5,936 nt of DNA from Burkholderiales bacterium (lineage in GTDB: Bacteria > Pseudomonadota > Gammaproteobacteria > Burkholderiales > SHXO01). Both the position numbers and the translations under genes were made by a program. A model generated the notes under the pieces. The model did no database searches, was not told the DNA's origin, and saw nothing but the letters and a program-made list of their open reading frames with translations. The DNA lies in the NCBI GenBank assembly GCA_026125625.1, contig JAHCKU010000210.1, positions 1-5,936 of the forward strand. The letters are read 5' to 3'. This document shows positions 1 to 5,463 of this stretch, in pieces; position 1 is the first letter of the stretch; every line of letters starts with the position of its first letter.

Positions 1-186
1 CAGCGTAGCCGCAAGCTGACTCTGCGCCGCCTCGTTCTGTGCAGAATCGGCCCGCGCGACGCCTGGAAGCGTCACTGCACAGGGGGCCGCCAGCAGGAGG
101 ATGGCGATGCGTGATGCCCTGGCGAATGCCTCAACTTCCGCCCACCGAGGACGAAAGTAGCCAGGCAAGCATTTAAGGGAGTGCAT
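1..186 (-). CDS. 5' end of an exported protein (partial, unidentified)
   Basis: An open leftward frame of 62 codons runs off the left edge. From the ATG at 186-184 it gives an arginine-containing N-region, then a hydrophobic core (IAILLLAAPCAVTLPG) and an ARA-type signal peptidase I site before DSAQNEAAQSQLAATL, so a Sec signal peptide of about 46 residues is visible. The N-region is long (about 26 residues) and no good Shine-Dalgarno precedes the ATG. The only later in-frame start candidate is a TTG at 168-166, also without a clear ribosome site, so the start is uncertain. The mature part seen is too short to assign a family. It lies head-to-head with an ABC ATPase gene, so it might be a periplasmic or outer-membrane partner of that transporter, but this is inference from position only. 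The opposite strand is also open here for about 37 codons, but that product is Arg-rich and looks like a shadow. Confidence 0.6.
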   Translation of the reverse strand, partial: MHSLKCLPGYFRPRWAEVEAFARASRIAILLLAAPCAVTLPGVARADSAQNEAAQSQLAATL

Positions 187-954
187 CAGTTGGCCCAGCC
201 GGTACGAAACGTCGTGGAAATGGAAGGCGTGTCCAAGGAATACGCATTGGGCGAGCATACGGTCACGGCCTTGCACGGGATCGACCTGGTCATCGAGGAG
301 CGCGGCTTCGTTGCCATCGCCGGCCCGTCCGGCAGCGGCAAATCCACGCTGCTCAACCTCATCGGCTGCATCGATCGGGCTTCGAAGGGAGTCATTCGAA
401 TCGCGGGGCATGATGTCAGTCGTCGCTCCTCTCATGATCTGGCGTTGATACGTGCGCGAAATATCGGCTTCGTGTTCCAGACCTTCAATCTATTCCCGGT
501 CCTCACTGCCGAGGAGAACGTCGAATATCCCTTGCTGCAGATGGAAGAGCTGGACGCGGCCGAACGGCGCCGGCGCGTTGCGCACTTCCTCAACGTCGTG
601 CAGCTCGTCAAGTTCGCGCGTCATCGTCCGAATCAATTGAGCGGCGGGCAGCGCCAGCGGGTTGCCATCGCGCGCGCGCTGGTCACTCAGCCGGATATCG
701 TGCTGGCCGACGAGCCGACTGCAAATCTCGATCACAAGACCGGCGAAGGAATCCTGGCGCTGATGCGCGATATCAACCGTCGTTTCGGCACCACGTTCAT
801 CTTCTCCACCCACGACCGCAAGGTCATCGACAGCGCCGACCGCCTGATCGGTATCGAGGACGGGCGCATTCGCTACATCGCGCTCAAGCGAGACGGCCGC
901 TGGCATCCCATACGGCCGGCCCAGCCGACGGCGCCGGCAAGGACAGTCCAATGA
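181..954 (+). CDS. ABC transporter ATP-binding protein, LolD/MacB type
   Basis: Cytoplasmic ATPase subunit of an ABC transporter, 257 aa from GTG 181. All nucleotide-binding motifs are intact: Walker A GPSGSGKST (48-56), Q-loop Q100 in FVFQTFNL, signature LSGGQ (153-157), Walker B IVLADE (173-178), D-loop ANLD (181-184) and switch histidine H211 in STHD. The FQTFNLFPVLTAEENVEYPL stretch is typical of the LolD/MacB/FtsE group, which pairs with FtsX/MacB-like permeases and moves lipoproteins, lipids, peptides or drugs rather than small polar nutrients. The C-terminal tail after about residue 235 is extra, basic and then Pro/Ala-rich. The start is ambiguous: GTG 181 has AAGGGA directly against it, with almost no spacing, whereas ATG 220 (residue 14) would start at MEGVSKEY, close to where the conserved domain begins. 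It overlaps the next gene by ATGA, implying coupled translation. No permease gene is present in the window, so the substrate is unknown. Confidence 0.93.
   Translation: MHQLAQPVRNVVEMEGVSKEYALGEHTVTALHGIDLVIEERGFVAIAGPSGSGKSTLLNLIGCIDRASKGVIRIAGHDVSRRSSHDLALIRARNIGFVFQTFNLFPVLTAEENVEYPLLQMEELDAAERRRRVAHFLNVVQLVKFARHRPNQLSGGQRQRVAIARALVTQPDIVLADEPTANLDHKTGEGILALMRDINRRFGTTFIFSTHDRKVIDSADRLIGIEDGRIRYIALKRDGRWHPIRPAQPTAPARTVQ
939..943 (+). promoter_or_regulatory. Ribosome binding site of the outer-membrane protein gene
   Basis: AAGGA lies 7 bases before ATG 951, inside the last codons of the ATPase gene. Together with the ATGA stop/start overlap at 951-954 it supports ATG 951 over the later in-frame ATG at 975. 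Starting at 975 would also lose the arginine of the signal peptide N-region. Confidence 0.65.
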
Positions 955-2522
955 ACGAAGTCATCGTGCGCTCGATGCCGTCCGTACTGGTCGGCGGGCT
1001 CGTCTTATCCGTGATTTCCGCGGTGCACGCGGATCCGGTGCCCGCTGCCGGCACCTGCCCGTCGGCCGGTTGTGCCCAGCCTCGGGTGATCCGCTCCTAT
1101 GCAGTGCCGCGTGAGGTCAGGGAGGCTCCCATCCTGCTCGCGGAAAACGTCGACAAGGCCGGCGACGTAGTCGATGAGATCGGCATGGAAGAAGAGGAAG
1201 ACCTGCCGCTCGGGCGCGACGAGTTGTTCGGCACGATGCCGGATGGCCCGATGCCTGGAGGAAGCGAGGAGTCCGGGGCAGGCGTCGATGCCTCGCCTGC
1301 CAATCTCAGGAATTTCGTGCGCGGCTTCGTCGATTTCACACCCGCCTATACCTATGCTTCTCCCGGACACTGGTCGAGGGCAGTCGCTCGTACCCAGGTG
1401 GAGGCTCGCGGCAGTCTGGGCGCCTCGGCGAAGTGGAAGGCCAGCCTGCGCCTCGATGCCGATCCTGTCTACTACGGCAGCGACTTCTACCCGAGCGCGG
1501 TCAAGAAAGACCAGCGCCTCGAGTTACTGGTCAGGGAGACTTACCTCGATCTGGCCCTGCCCAGCAACTGGGAACTGAGACTGGGCCGCCAGCACGTGGT
1601 ATGGGGCGAGGCGGTCAGCCTGTTTTTCGCGGACGTGGTCTCGGCGCGCGACATGCGCGACTTCATCCTTCCCGAGTTCGACGTCCTGCGTATCCCGCAA
1701 TGGGCGGCACGTGCCGAGTACTTCGGCGATCGGATGCACTTCGAGCTGCTATGGGTGCCGTTTCCGTCGTACGACGACATCGGCAAGCCTGGCGCCGAGT
1801 TCTACCCGTTCCATCCGGCCGAGGTACCTGGCTTCCAGCAGGTGATGCTGGGAGACAAGCGTCCCGCCAACACCCTGGAGAACACCAACTACGGTGCACG
1901 CGTTTCCGGCCTGGTGAATGGGTGGGATCTGTCCGGCTTCTACTATCGAAGCAACAGCGTGGCCCCGACCCTGTACCGTGAAGTCGAGCTGGTGCCTACG
2001 CCGACGGTGTACTTCGAACCCCGGCACGATCGCATCTGGCAGCTCGGCGGAACCCTGGCCAAGGACTTCGGCAGCGTGGTGCTGAAAGGGGAGATGGTAT
2101 ACACGCAAGGTCGCCACTATGAAGTCACCACGCCCACGTCGGCCACGGGCACGGTGAAGCAGAACACGCTCGACTACCTCATCGGGCTGGATTTCATGCT
2201 GCCCAAGGATGGCCGCCTCAATCTCCAGGCGTTCCAGCGCGTCTATTTCGACCATGACCCGGACATTTTCTTCGACGAGTTCGAAACCGGATTCAGCGTG
2301 CTGGTAGGTGCCAGGCTGTTGCCCAAGCTCGAGCCGCAGCTGCTCTACATCCAGAGCCTGAACAGCAGCGACCGCATGCTGCGTCCGCGGGTGAACTGGT
2401 ACGTGCGCCCCGATTTGCGGCTCTCGGCCGGGGTGGATATTTTCAACGGACCCGGCACCGGGCTGTTCGGGAGATTCGATCGGAGCGACCGGGTGTACGG
2501 TGAGGTCCGCTACACGTTTTGA
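951..2522 (+). CDS. DUF1302-like outer-membrane beta-barrel protein
   Basis: A 523-aa protein predicted to sit in the outer membrane. Residues 1-27 are a Sec signal peptide with cleavage at AVHA/DPVP. Residues 28-118 form a periplasmic-type linker with two close cysteines (C36 and C41, CPSAGC), an acidic run EEEED (80-84) and DELFG, then a Gly/Pro/Ser-rich stretch. From about 119 the sequence alternates polar and aromatic residues as in beta-strands (LRNFVRGFVDFTPAY) and ends in GEVRYTF, a C-terminal phenylalanine signal for the BAM machinery. The block GRQHVVWGEAVSLFFADVVSARDMRDF (starting at G212) matches the hallmark of DUF1302 proteins as I recall them (GRQ-x-V-x-WGE, then D-x-x-x-x-x-D-x-R-x-F). 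That family is often found with DUF1329 and RND-type exporters, or in loci for sterol or aromatic metabolism. Here it is translationally coupled to an ABC ATPase, which suggests an outer-membrane role in the same transport path. A generic porin is the main alternative. Confidence 0.85.
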   Translation: MNEVIVRSMPSVLVGGLVLSVISAVHADPVPAAGTCPSAGCAQPRVIRSYAVPREVREAPILLAENVDKAGDVVDEIGMEEEEDLPLGRDELFGTMPDGPMPGGSEESGAGVDASPANLRNFVRGFVDFTPAYTYASPGHWSRAVARTQVEARGSLGASAKWKASLRLDADPVYYGSDFYPSAVKKDQRLELLVRETYLDLALPSNWELRLGRQHVVWGEAVSLFFADVVSARDMRDFILPEFDVLRIPQWAARAEYFGDRMHFELLWVPFPSYDDIGKPGAEFYPFHPAEVPGFQQVMLGDKRPANTLENTNYGARVSGLVNGWDLSGFYYRSNSVAPTLYREVELVPTPTVYFEPRHDRIWQLGGTLAKDFGSVVLKGEMVYTQGRHYEVTTPTSATGTVKQNTLDYLIGLDFMLPKDGRLNLQAFQRVYFDHDPDIFFDEFETGFSVLVGARLLPKLEPQLLYIQSLNSSDRMLRPRVNWYVRPDLRLSAGVDIFNGPGTGLFGRFDRSDRVYGEVRYTF

Positions 2523-2546
2523 GCATGTCACGCAAACGACAGGACA

Positions 2547-2576
2547 CATGAACGGACGTGGAGGCGTCCATTCATG
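2547..2576. terminator. Hairpin between convergent genes, possible bidirectional terminator
   Basis: CATGAACGGACG (2547-2558) faces CGTCCATTCATG (2565-2576) across a 6-base loop. This gives 11 pairs in a 12-position stem with one C/A mismatch. It sits between the end of the outer-membrane protein gene (2522) and the stop of the leftward methyltransferase gene (2607), where a shared terminator is expected. There is no clear T-run on either side, so it may act as an mRNA 3'-end stabiliser or rho-assisted site rather than a classic intrinsic terminator. Confidence 0.5.
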
Positions 2577-2606
2577 CGCCGCAGAAATCAGCTGACGGAA
2601 AAGCGC

Positions 2607-3503
2607 TCAGGAATGCGTGGCAAACGGATCGTCCGTCAGGCCGCCGAGCCGGAAGAACAGCCGTAGCTCGTCGAGATCGCGCCGATACTTTGCAGGAAGC
2701 GCGTCGCGCATCTGCTTCAGCAGTTGCGCGGCAACCGTGGGGAGCGGCTTTGCCGGTGTCTTTGCAACCACCAGGAATGGCACCTGGAAGGTGGTGGTCA
2801 GTTCCACGTGCCGGGGCAGTCGGTTTCGCGCTGCGGCCTCGATCTCGTCCAACAGGAACGCTGCCCTCAGGGAGCGCTCGTAATCGAGCGAGAAGATATG
2901 CGGCTGATGCTTTGCGTTCATGTACGCGAAGTAGAGAACGGATCTCAATGATTTCAGCCTGCAGAAATCCACGAGGTACAGTGCGCCGTCCGGCCGCAGA
3001 ATTCTCGCTATCTGTCCGAAGAATCGCTCCAGGTGTTGATAGGTCGGAAGGTGGTGCATGGCCAGCGTGCTGATTACTGCGTGTGCGCTACGGTCTGCCA
3101 GCGCCGGGAGGTGCGTGATATCGCCTTCCATGAAACGCACGTTGGTCAGTCCGAGGTCGCGGACGTGCTGTTCAGCGGTGTCCAGCATCTGGGCGGAGAG
3201 GTCTACGCCCAGGAAGGAGATGTCGGGATTGAGCTGTGCGATCTGAGCCAGTTGTATGGCAGGTCCGCATCCGAGGTCGACCACCTGCTCACACCCTTGT
3301 ATGACCTGGCTGATCTGCGCGGTGTGGAAAAGGTATGCGGCGGCCATCGTCCCATCTGCTTTGCCGGCCTCGGCATAGGCCTTTACCTGAGAGGGATCGT
3401 CCATGATGAGATCCGGCTCAGGTTCGCGCGGAAACTCTCTCGGTCCGAAAATCTCGCGCGCCATTACGGGTAGCAGGGACAGTCGAGGCAAGAGCGGCTG
3501 CAT
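2607..3503 (-). CDS. Class I SAM-dependent methyltransferase
   Basis: A cytoplasmic methyltransferase of 298 aa with a Rossmann-like fold. Motif I is VVDLGCGPA (74-82). The ribose-binding acidic residue at the end of strand 2 is D101 in FLGVDLS, the adenine-side acid is D128 in EGDIT, and the post-motif segments STLAMHHLPTY (145-155) and ILRPDGALYLVDF (168-180) follow in the right order, as in the Methyltransf_11/25 families. The C-terminal third (about 185-298) has no obvious extra domain and probably shapes the acceptor pocket; the substrate cannot be told. The start is uncertain: ATG 3503 lacks a good Shine-Dalgarno, and M14 or M34 (MDDPSQVKAYAEAGKADG, where conserved-looking sequence begins) are alternatives. 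The preceding MQPLLPRLSLLPVMAREIFG is amphipathic and basic and might touch the membrane. It is divergent from a flavin oxidase gene about 100 bases away, so the two may act on one compound. Confidence 0.9.
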   Translation of the reverse strand: MQPLLPRLSLLPVMAREIFGPREFPREPEPDLIMDDPSQVKAYAEAGKADGTMAAAYLFHTAQISQVIQGCEQVVDLGCGPAIQLAQIAQLNPDISFLGVDLSAQMLDTAEQHVRDLGLTNVRFMEGDITHLPALADRSAHAVISTLAMHHLPTYQHLERFFGQIARILRPDGALYLVDFCRLKSLRSVLYFAYMNAKHQPHIFSLDYERSLRAAFLLDEIEAAARNRLPRHVELTTTFQVPFLVVAKTPAKPLPTVAAQLLKQMRDALPAKYRRDLDELRLFFRLGGLTDDPFATHS

Positions 3504-3604
3504 GGCTGGTAATACTCGATATGATGGATTGCACGCTCGTTATCGACGGGACCGTTTTCCTTTTGACTGGACAAGCGTATTAGTTGACGCAAAGTGAACA
3601 ATTG
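3504..3604. promoter_or_regulatory. Divergent promoter region of methyltransferase and oxidase genes
   Basis: About 100 bases separate the two divergent genes, and promoters for both must lie here or inside the methyltransferase 5' end. On the plus strand TATGAT (3520-3525) is a fair -10 box, but the -35 at the correct distance is poor. TTGACT (3563-3568) resembles a -35 but has no -10 at 16-18 bases. No clear operator palindrome was seen. The region is more AT-rich than the flanking genes. Confidence 0.3.
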
Positions 3605-5200
3605 ATGGAAAACGTCAAAGACGCACTCGCTCGAATGACGGCCGTGCTCGGAGCCGACGCAGTCGTGCAAGGCAGCGCCGTTTCGCAATTCCTGTGTTGT
3701 ACGACCGGCGTCCAGTGCGAGGTGCCGGCGGTGGTGTTTGCGGCTTCGCCGGAAGACGTCCATGCGGTAGTGGATATCGCCAGGCAGCATCGGGTGCCGC
3801 TGTACCCCATCAGTACGGGTAACAACTGGGGGTACGGAAGCGCAAATCCCGTCGTCGACGGCTGCATCGTCCTCAATCTGTCCCGCATGGATCGCATCCT
3901 GGCGTTCGATCCGGGCACGGGGCTGGTAACGCTGGAGCCTGGCGTCACGCAGGGGAAGCTGGCTGAATTTCTCGCGAAAGTCGGACAGGAATACATGGTC
4001 CCGACCACGGGTGCGGGACCGTCCGGAAGCATAGTCGGCAATGCATTGGAACGGGGCTATGGCATTACCCCGCTGGCTGATCACTTCGGCGCATTGATCG
4101 CGCTCGAGGCGGCTCTGCCGGACGGCACGCACTACCGCTCGCCATTGAGCGACCTGGGCGTCGGATCTGCGGGATTCAAGTGGGGCATCGGCCCATACCT
4201 GGATGGCCTGTTCACGCAAGGCGCCTTCGGAGTGGTCACGCAGGCCACCATCGCTCTGGCAGCAAGGCCGGAGCAGTGCCAGGCACTGCTGTTTCGAATC
4301 GATCGGGCGGCGCAGCTGGATGAGGCGGTGGAGCGCGTCCGCAGCGTGTTGACCGAGCTGGGAAGCGTCGTCGGCGGCATCAATCTCATGAACGCCCGGC
4401 GCGTGCTGGCCATGACGGCACCCTACCCGGGAGGCGATGTCGACAAAGACGGCGTCATTCCGGATGCGGTGCTCGACGCCATGTGCCGGCGTTACCAGAT
4501 CGCCCCGTGGACGGGCTATGGCACGCTCTACGGCACCGCGCGCATGGTGGCGGCCGCTCGCGGCGAGATTCGGCGGCGTTTACGTGGCGTGGCCTCGCGG
4601 ATCATGTTCGTGTCGCCGCAACTTGCATCGCGATTGCACAGGGCCGTCCAGTGGGTGCGCCCGGCGCGGCAGCGGCTCGGTCCCATGCTGAGCGCCCTGC
4701 GATCTTCCCTCGAGCTGGTGCAGGGGATGCCGAACGAGACGGCATTGCGCCTGGCGTACTGGAAGCAGGGCTCTCCACGAGAAGGCGGTGCATTGGATCC
4801 CGCGCGCGATCGCTGCGGCCTGCTGTGGTATGCCCCGCTGGTCAGTATGAACCCGGTGGCGGTACGAACCTACGTGGATTTCGTGACGACACTGATGCCC
4901 AGGTTCGGAATGGAGCCGCTCATCACGTTGACCAGCTTGTCCGATCGCTGTTTCAGCAGCACGGTCCCGATCCTGTATGACCTCGAAGTTGCCGGGCAGC
5001 AGCAGGCAGCCAGTGACTGCTACCGGGAATTGCTGGACGGGGGTCGGTCTCGAGGTTTCTTTCCTTACAGGCTGGGGGTGCAGAGCATGGAGTGGCTCAT
5101 GCGCATCTCGCCGGAGCACTGGCAACTGGTGTCGGCCTTGAAATCGACGATCGATCCTCACGGCATCATTTCTCCCGGGCGCTATTCGCTTCCGCGCTAG
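3605..5200 (+). CDS. FAD-dependent oxidase, vanillyl-alcohol oxidase/4-cresol dehydrogenase type
   Basis: A 531-aa flavoprotein with the PCMH-type FAD-binding fold. The N-terminal FAD domain starts near residue 40 (PAVVFAASPEDV) and includes the pyrophosphate loop PISTGNNWGYGSANP (68-82), LNLSRMDRI (90-98) and LEPGVTQGKL (110-119). GNALERGYGITPLADHF (145-161) and GPYLDGLFTQGAFGVVTQ (196-213) are very like the corresponding segments of 4-cresol dehydrogenase flavoprotein and vanillyl-alcohol oxidase. The C-terminal substrate domain carries APWTGYGTLYG, PNETALRLAYWK, FFPYRLGVQSM and the closing PHGIISPGRY. Such enzymes oxidise para-substituted phenols or related alcohols; the true substrate and electron acceptor (oxygen or cytochrome) are unknown, and no cytochrome gene is adjacent. 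No signal peptide is seen. ATG 3605 is preferred, with AAGTGA 8 bases upstream as a weak ribosome site. A TTG at 3584 would add seven residues, and a stop at 3581 rules out anything longer. Confidence 0.88.
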   Translation: MENVKDALARMTAVLGADAVVQGSAVSQFLCCTTGVQCEVPAVVFAASPEDVHAVVDIARQHRVPLYPISTGNNWGYGSANPVVDGCIVLNLSRMDRILAFDPGTGLVTLEPGVTQGKLAEFLAKVGQEYMVPTTGAGPSGSIVGNALERGYGITPLADHFGALIALEAALPDGTHYRSPLSDLGVGSAGFKWGIGPYLDGLFTQGAFGVVTQATIALAARPEQCQALLFRIDRAAQLDEAVERVRSVLTELGSVVGGINLMNARRVLAMTAPYPGGDVDKDGVIPDAVLDAMCRRYQIAPWTGYGTLYGTARMVAAARGEIRRRLRGVASRIMFVSPQLASRLHRAVQWVRPARQRLGPMLSALRSSLELVQGMPNETALRLAYWKQGSPREGGALDPARDRCGLLWYAPLVSMNPVAVRTYVDFVTTLMPRFGMEPLITLTSLSDRCFSSTVPILYDLEVAGQQQAASDCYRELLDGGRSRGFFPYRLGVQSMEWLMRISPEHWQLVSALKSTIDPHGIISPGRYSLPR

Positions 5201-5366
5201 CCGCACGGCCAGGGGCTCTCGTCGAGCAATGCCCCGCTGGTTTCAATGATCAGGGTATTCCCCGTGTTGGTGTCCACCGAACCGGTTGTCGGGGAATCTT
5301 ACAGCCGGGTCGGAAAAGCCGGACGTTGTTTTCGTAACTTCATGTATTTAAAAAAATAAATTCGCC
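5201..5366. other. Intergenic region with inverted repeats and A-tract
   Basis: No credible gene is present. After the oxidase stop, GGGGC (5212-5216) faces GCCCC (5231-5235), with an inner GCTC/GAGC pair; this could be a weak terminator of the oxidase gene but lacks a T-run. ATTCCCCG (5257-5264) and CGGGGAAT (5290-5297) form an exact 8-base inverted repeat with 25 bases between, which also contain the palindrome AACCGGTT (5280-5287). A short AT-rich segment with seven A's in a row (5350-5356) directly precedes the sigma-54 promoter and may help DNA bending. Confidence 0.5.
5257..5297. repeat. Inverted repeat ATTCCCCG...CGGGGAAT, possible enhancer site or hairpin
   Basis: Exact 8-base arms at 5257-5264 and 5290-5297. 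The centre lies about 116 bases upstream of the predicted sigma-54 start site, within the usual range for an enhancer-binding-protein site. The wide 25-base spacing is also compatible with an RNA hairpin at the 3' end of the oxidase transcript. The sequence alone does not separate these. Confidence 0.35.
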
Positions 5367-5382
5367 TGGCACGCCACTCGCT
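5367..5382 (+). promoter_or_regulatory. Sigma-54 (RpoN) -24/-12 promoter
   Basis: TGGCACG-CCAC-TCGCT matches the RpoN consensus TGGCACG-N4-TTGCW at all positions except one (C for T at the second base of the -12 element). The invariant GG (5368-5369) and GC (5380-5381) have the exact spacing required. Transcription should start near 5393, giving a leader of about 70 bases before the PEP-CTERM-class gene. In PEP-CTERM/exosortase bacteria such genes are commonly preceded by RpoN promoters and linked to the PrsK/PrsR two-component system, which fits. An activator binding upstream would be needed. Confidence 0.82.
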
Positions 5383-5396
5383 TTTGGGCTCGGCCA

Positions 5397-5419
5397 AGGA
5401 TCCTGAACCACAGGATTCT
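5397..5419 (+). promoter_or_regulatory. 5'-UTR stem-loop upstream of the PEP-CTERM-class gene
   Basis: AGGATCCTG (5397-5405) pairs with CAGGATTCT (5411-5419) over a 5-base loop AACCA, giving nine pairs including one G-U. It starts about four bases after the predicted sigma-54 start site and ends 30 bases before the ribosome site, so it would sit at the 5' end of the mRNA. Transcript stabilisation is the simplest role; no riboswitch class is recognised. Confidence 0.5.
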
Positions 5420-5449
5420 CGTCCAGAAAACAAGCTGGGGAAGGACCTT

Positions 5450-5455
5450 AAGGAG
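5450..5455 (+). promoter_or_regulatory. Strong ribosome binding site of the PEP-CTERM-class gene
   Basis: AAGGAG lies 8 bases before ATG 5464. It is the best Shine-Dalgarno in the window and fixes the start of the exported protein. Confidence 0.85.
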
Positions 5456-5463
5456 AAGCACAA

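Noticed and set aside
1..114. Rightward open frame from the left edge to a TGA at 112-114, possibly the end of an upstream gene
   Set aside because: The product is Arg-rich and unlike a protein C-terminus of a known family, whereas the opposite strand reads as a clean signal peptide.
490..951. Leftward open frame of 153 codons across the ABC ATPase gene
   Set aside because: It is the antisense shadow of a gene with every ABC motif intact. Its product has no recognisable motif and no ribosome site.
1749..2549. Leftward open frame of 266 codons across the outer-membrane protein gene
   Set aside because: Long antisense frames are common in GC-rich coding DNA. The plus-strand protein has a signal peptide, family motif and C-terminal Phe, whereas the antisense product is His/Glu/Arg-rich without known features.
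2558..3073. Rightward open frame of 171 codons within the methyltransferase gene
   Set aside because: The product is Arg/Ala/Ser-rich, typical of an out-of-frame read. The leftward frame has all methyltransferase motifs.
3563..3591. TTGACT as the -35 of a sigma-70 promoter for the FAD oxidase gene
   Set aside because: No -10-like hexamer occurs at 16-18 bases; TATTAG at 3579-3584 is only 10 bases away.
3464..4219. Leftward open frame of 251 codons across the start of the FAD oxidase gene
   Set aside because: It covers the clearly conserved FAD-binding segments on the opposite strand and its product shows no domain.
5304..5336. GCCGG repeats followed by TTGTTTT as an intrinsic terminator of the oxidase gene
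   Set aside because: Only four base pairs with a 10-base loop can form, and the T-run is interrupted and displaced; too weak to call.
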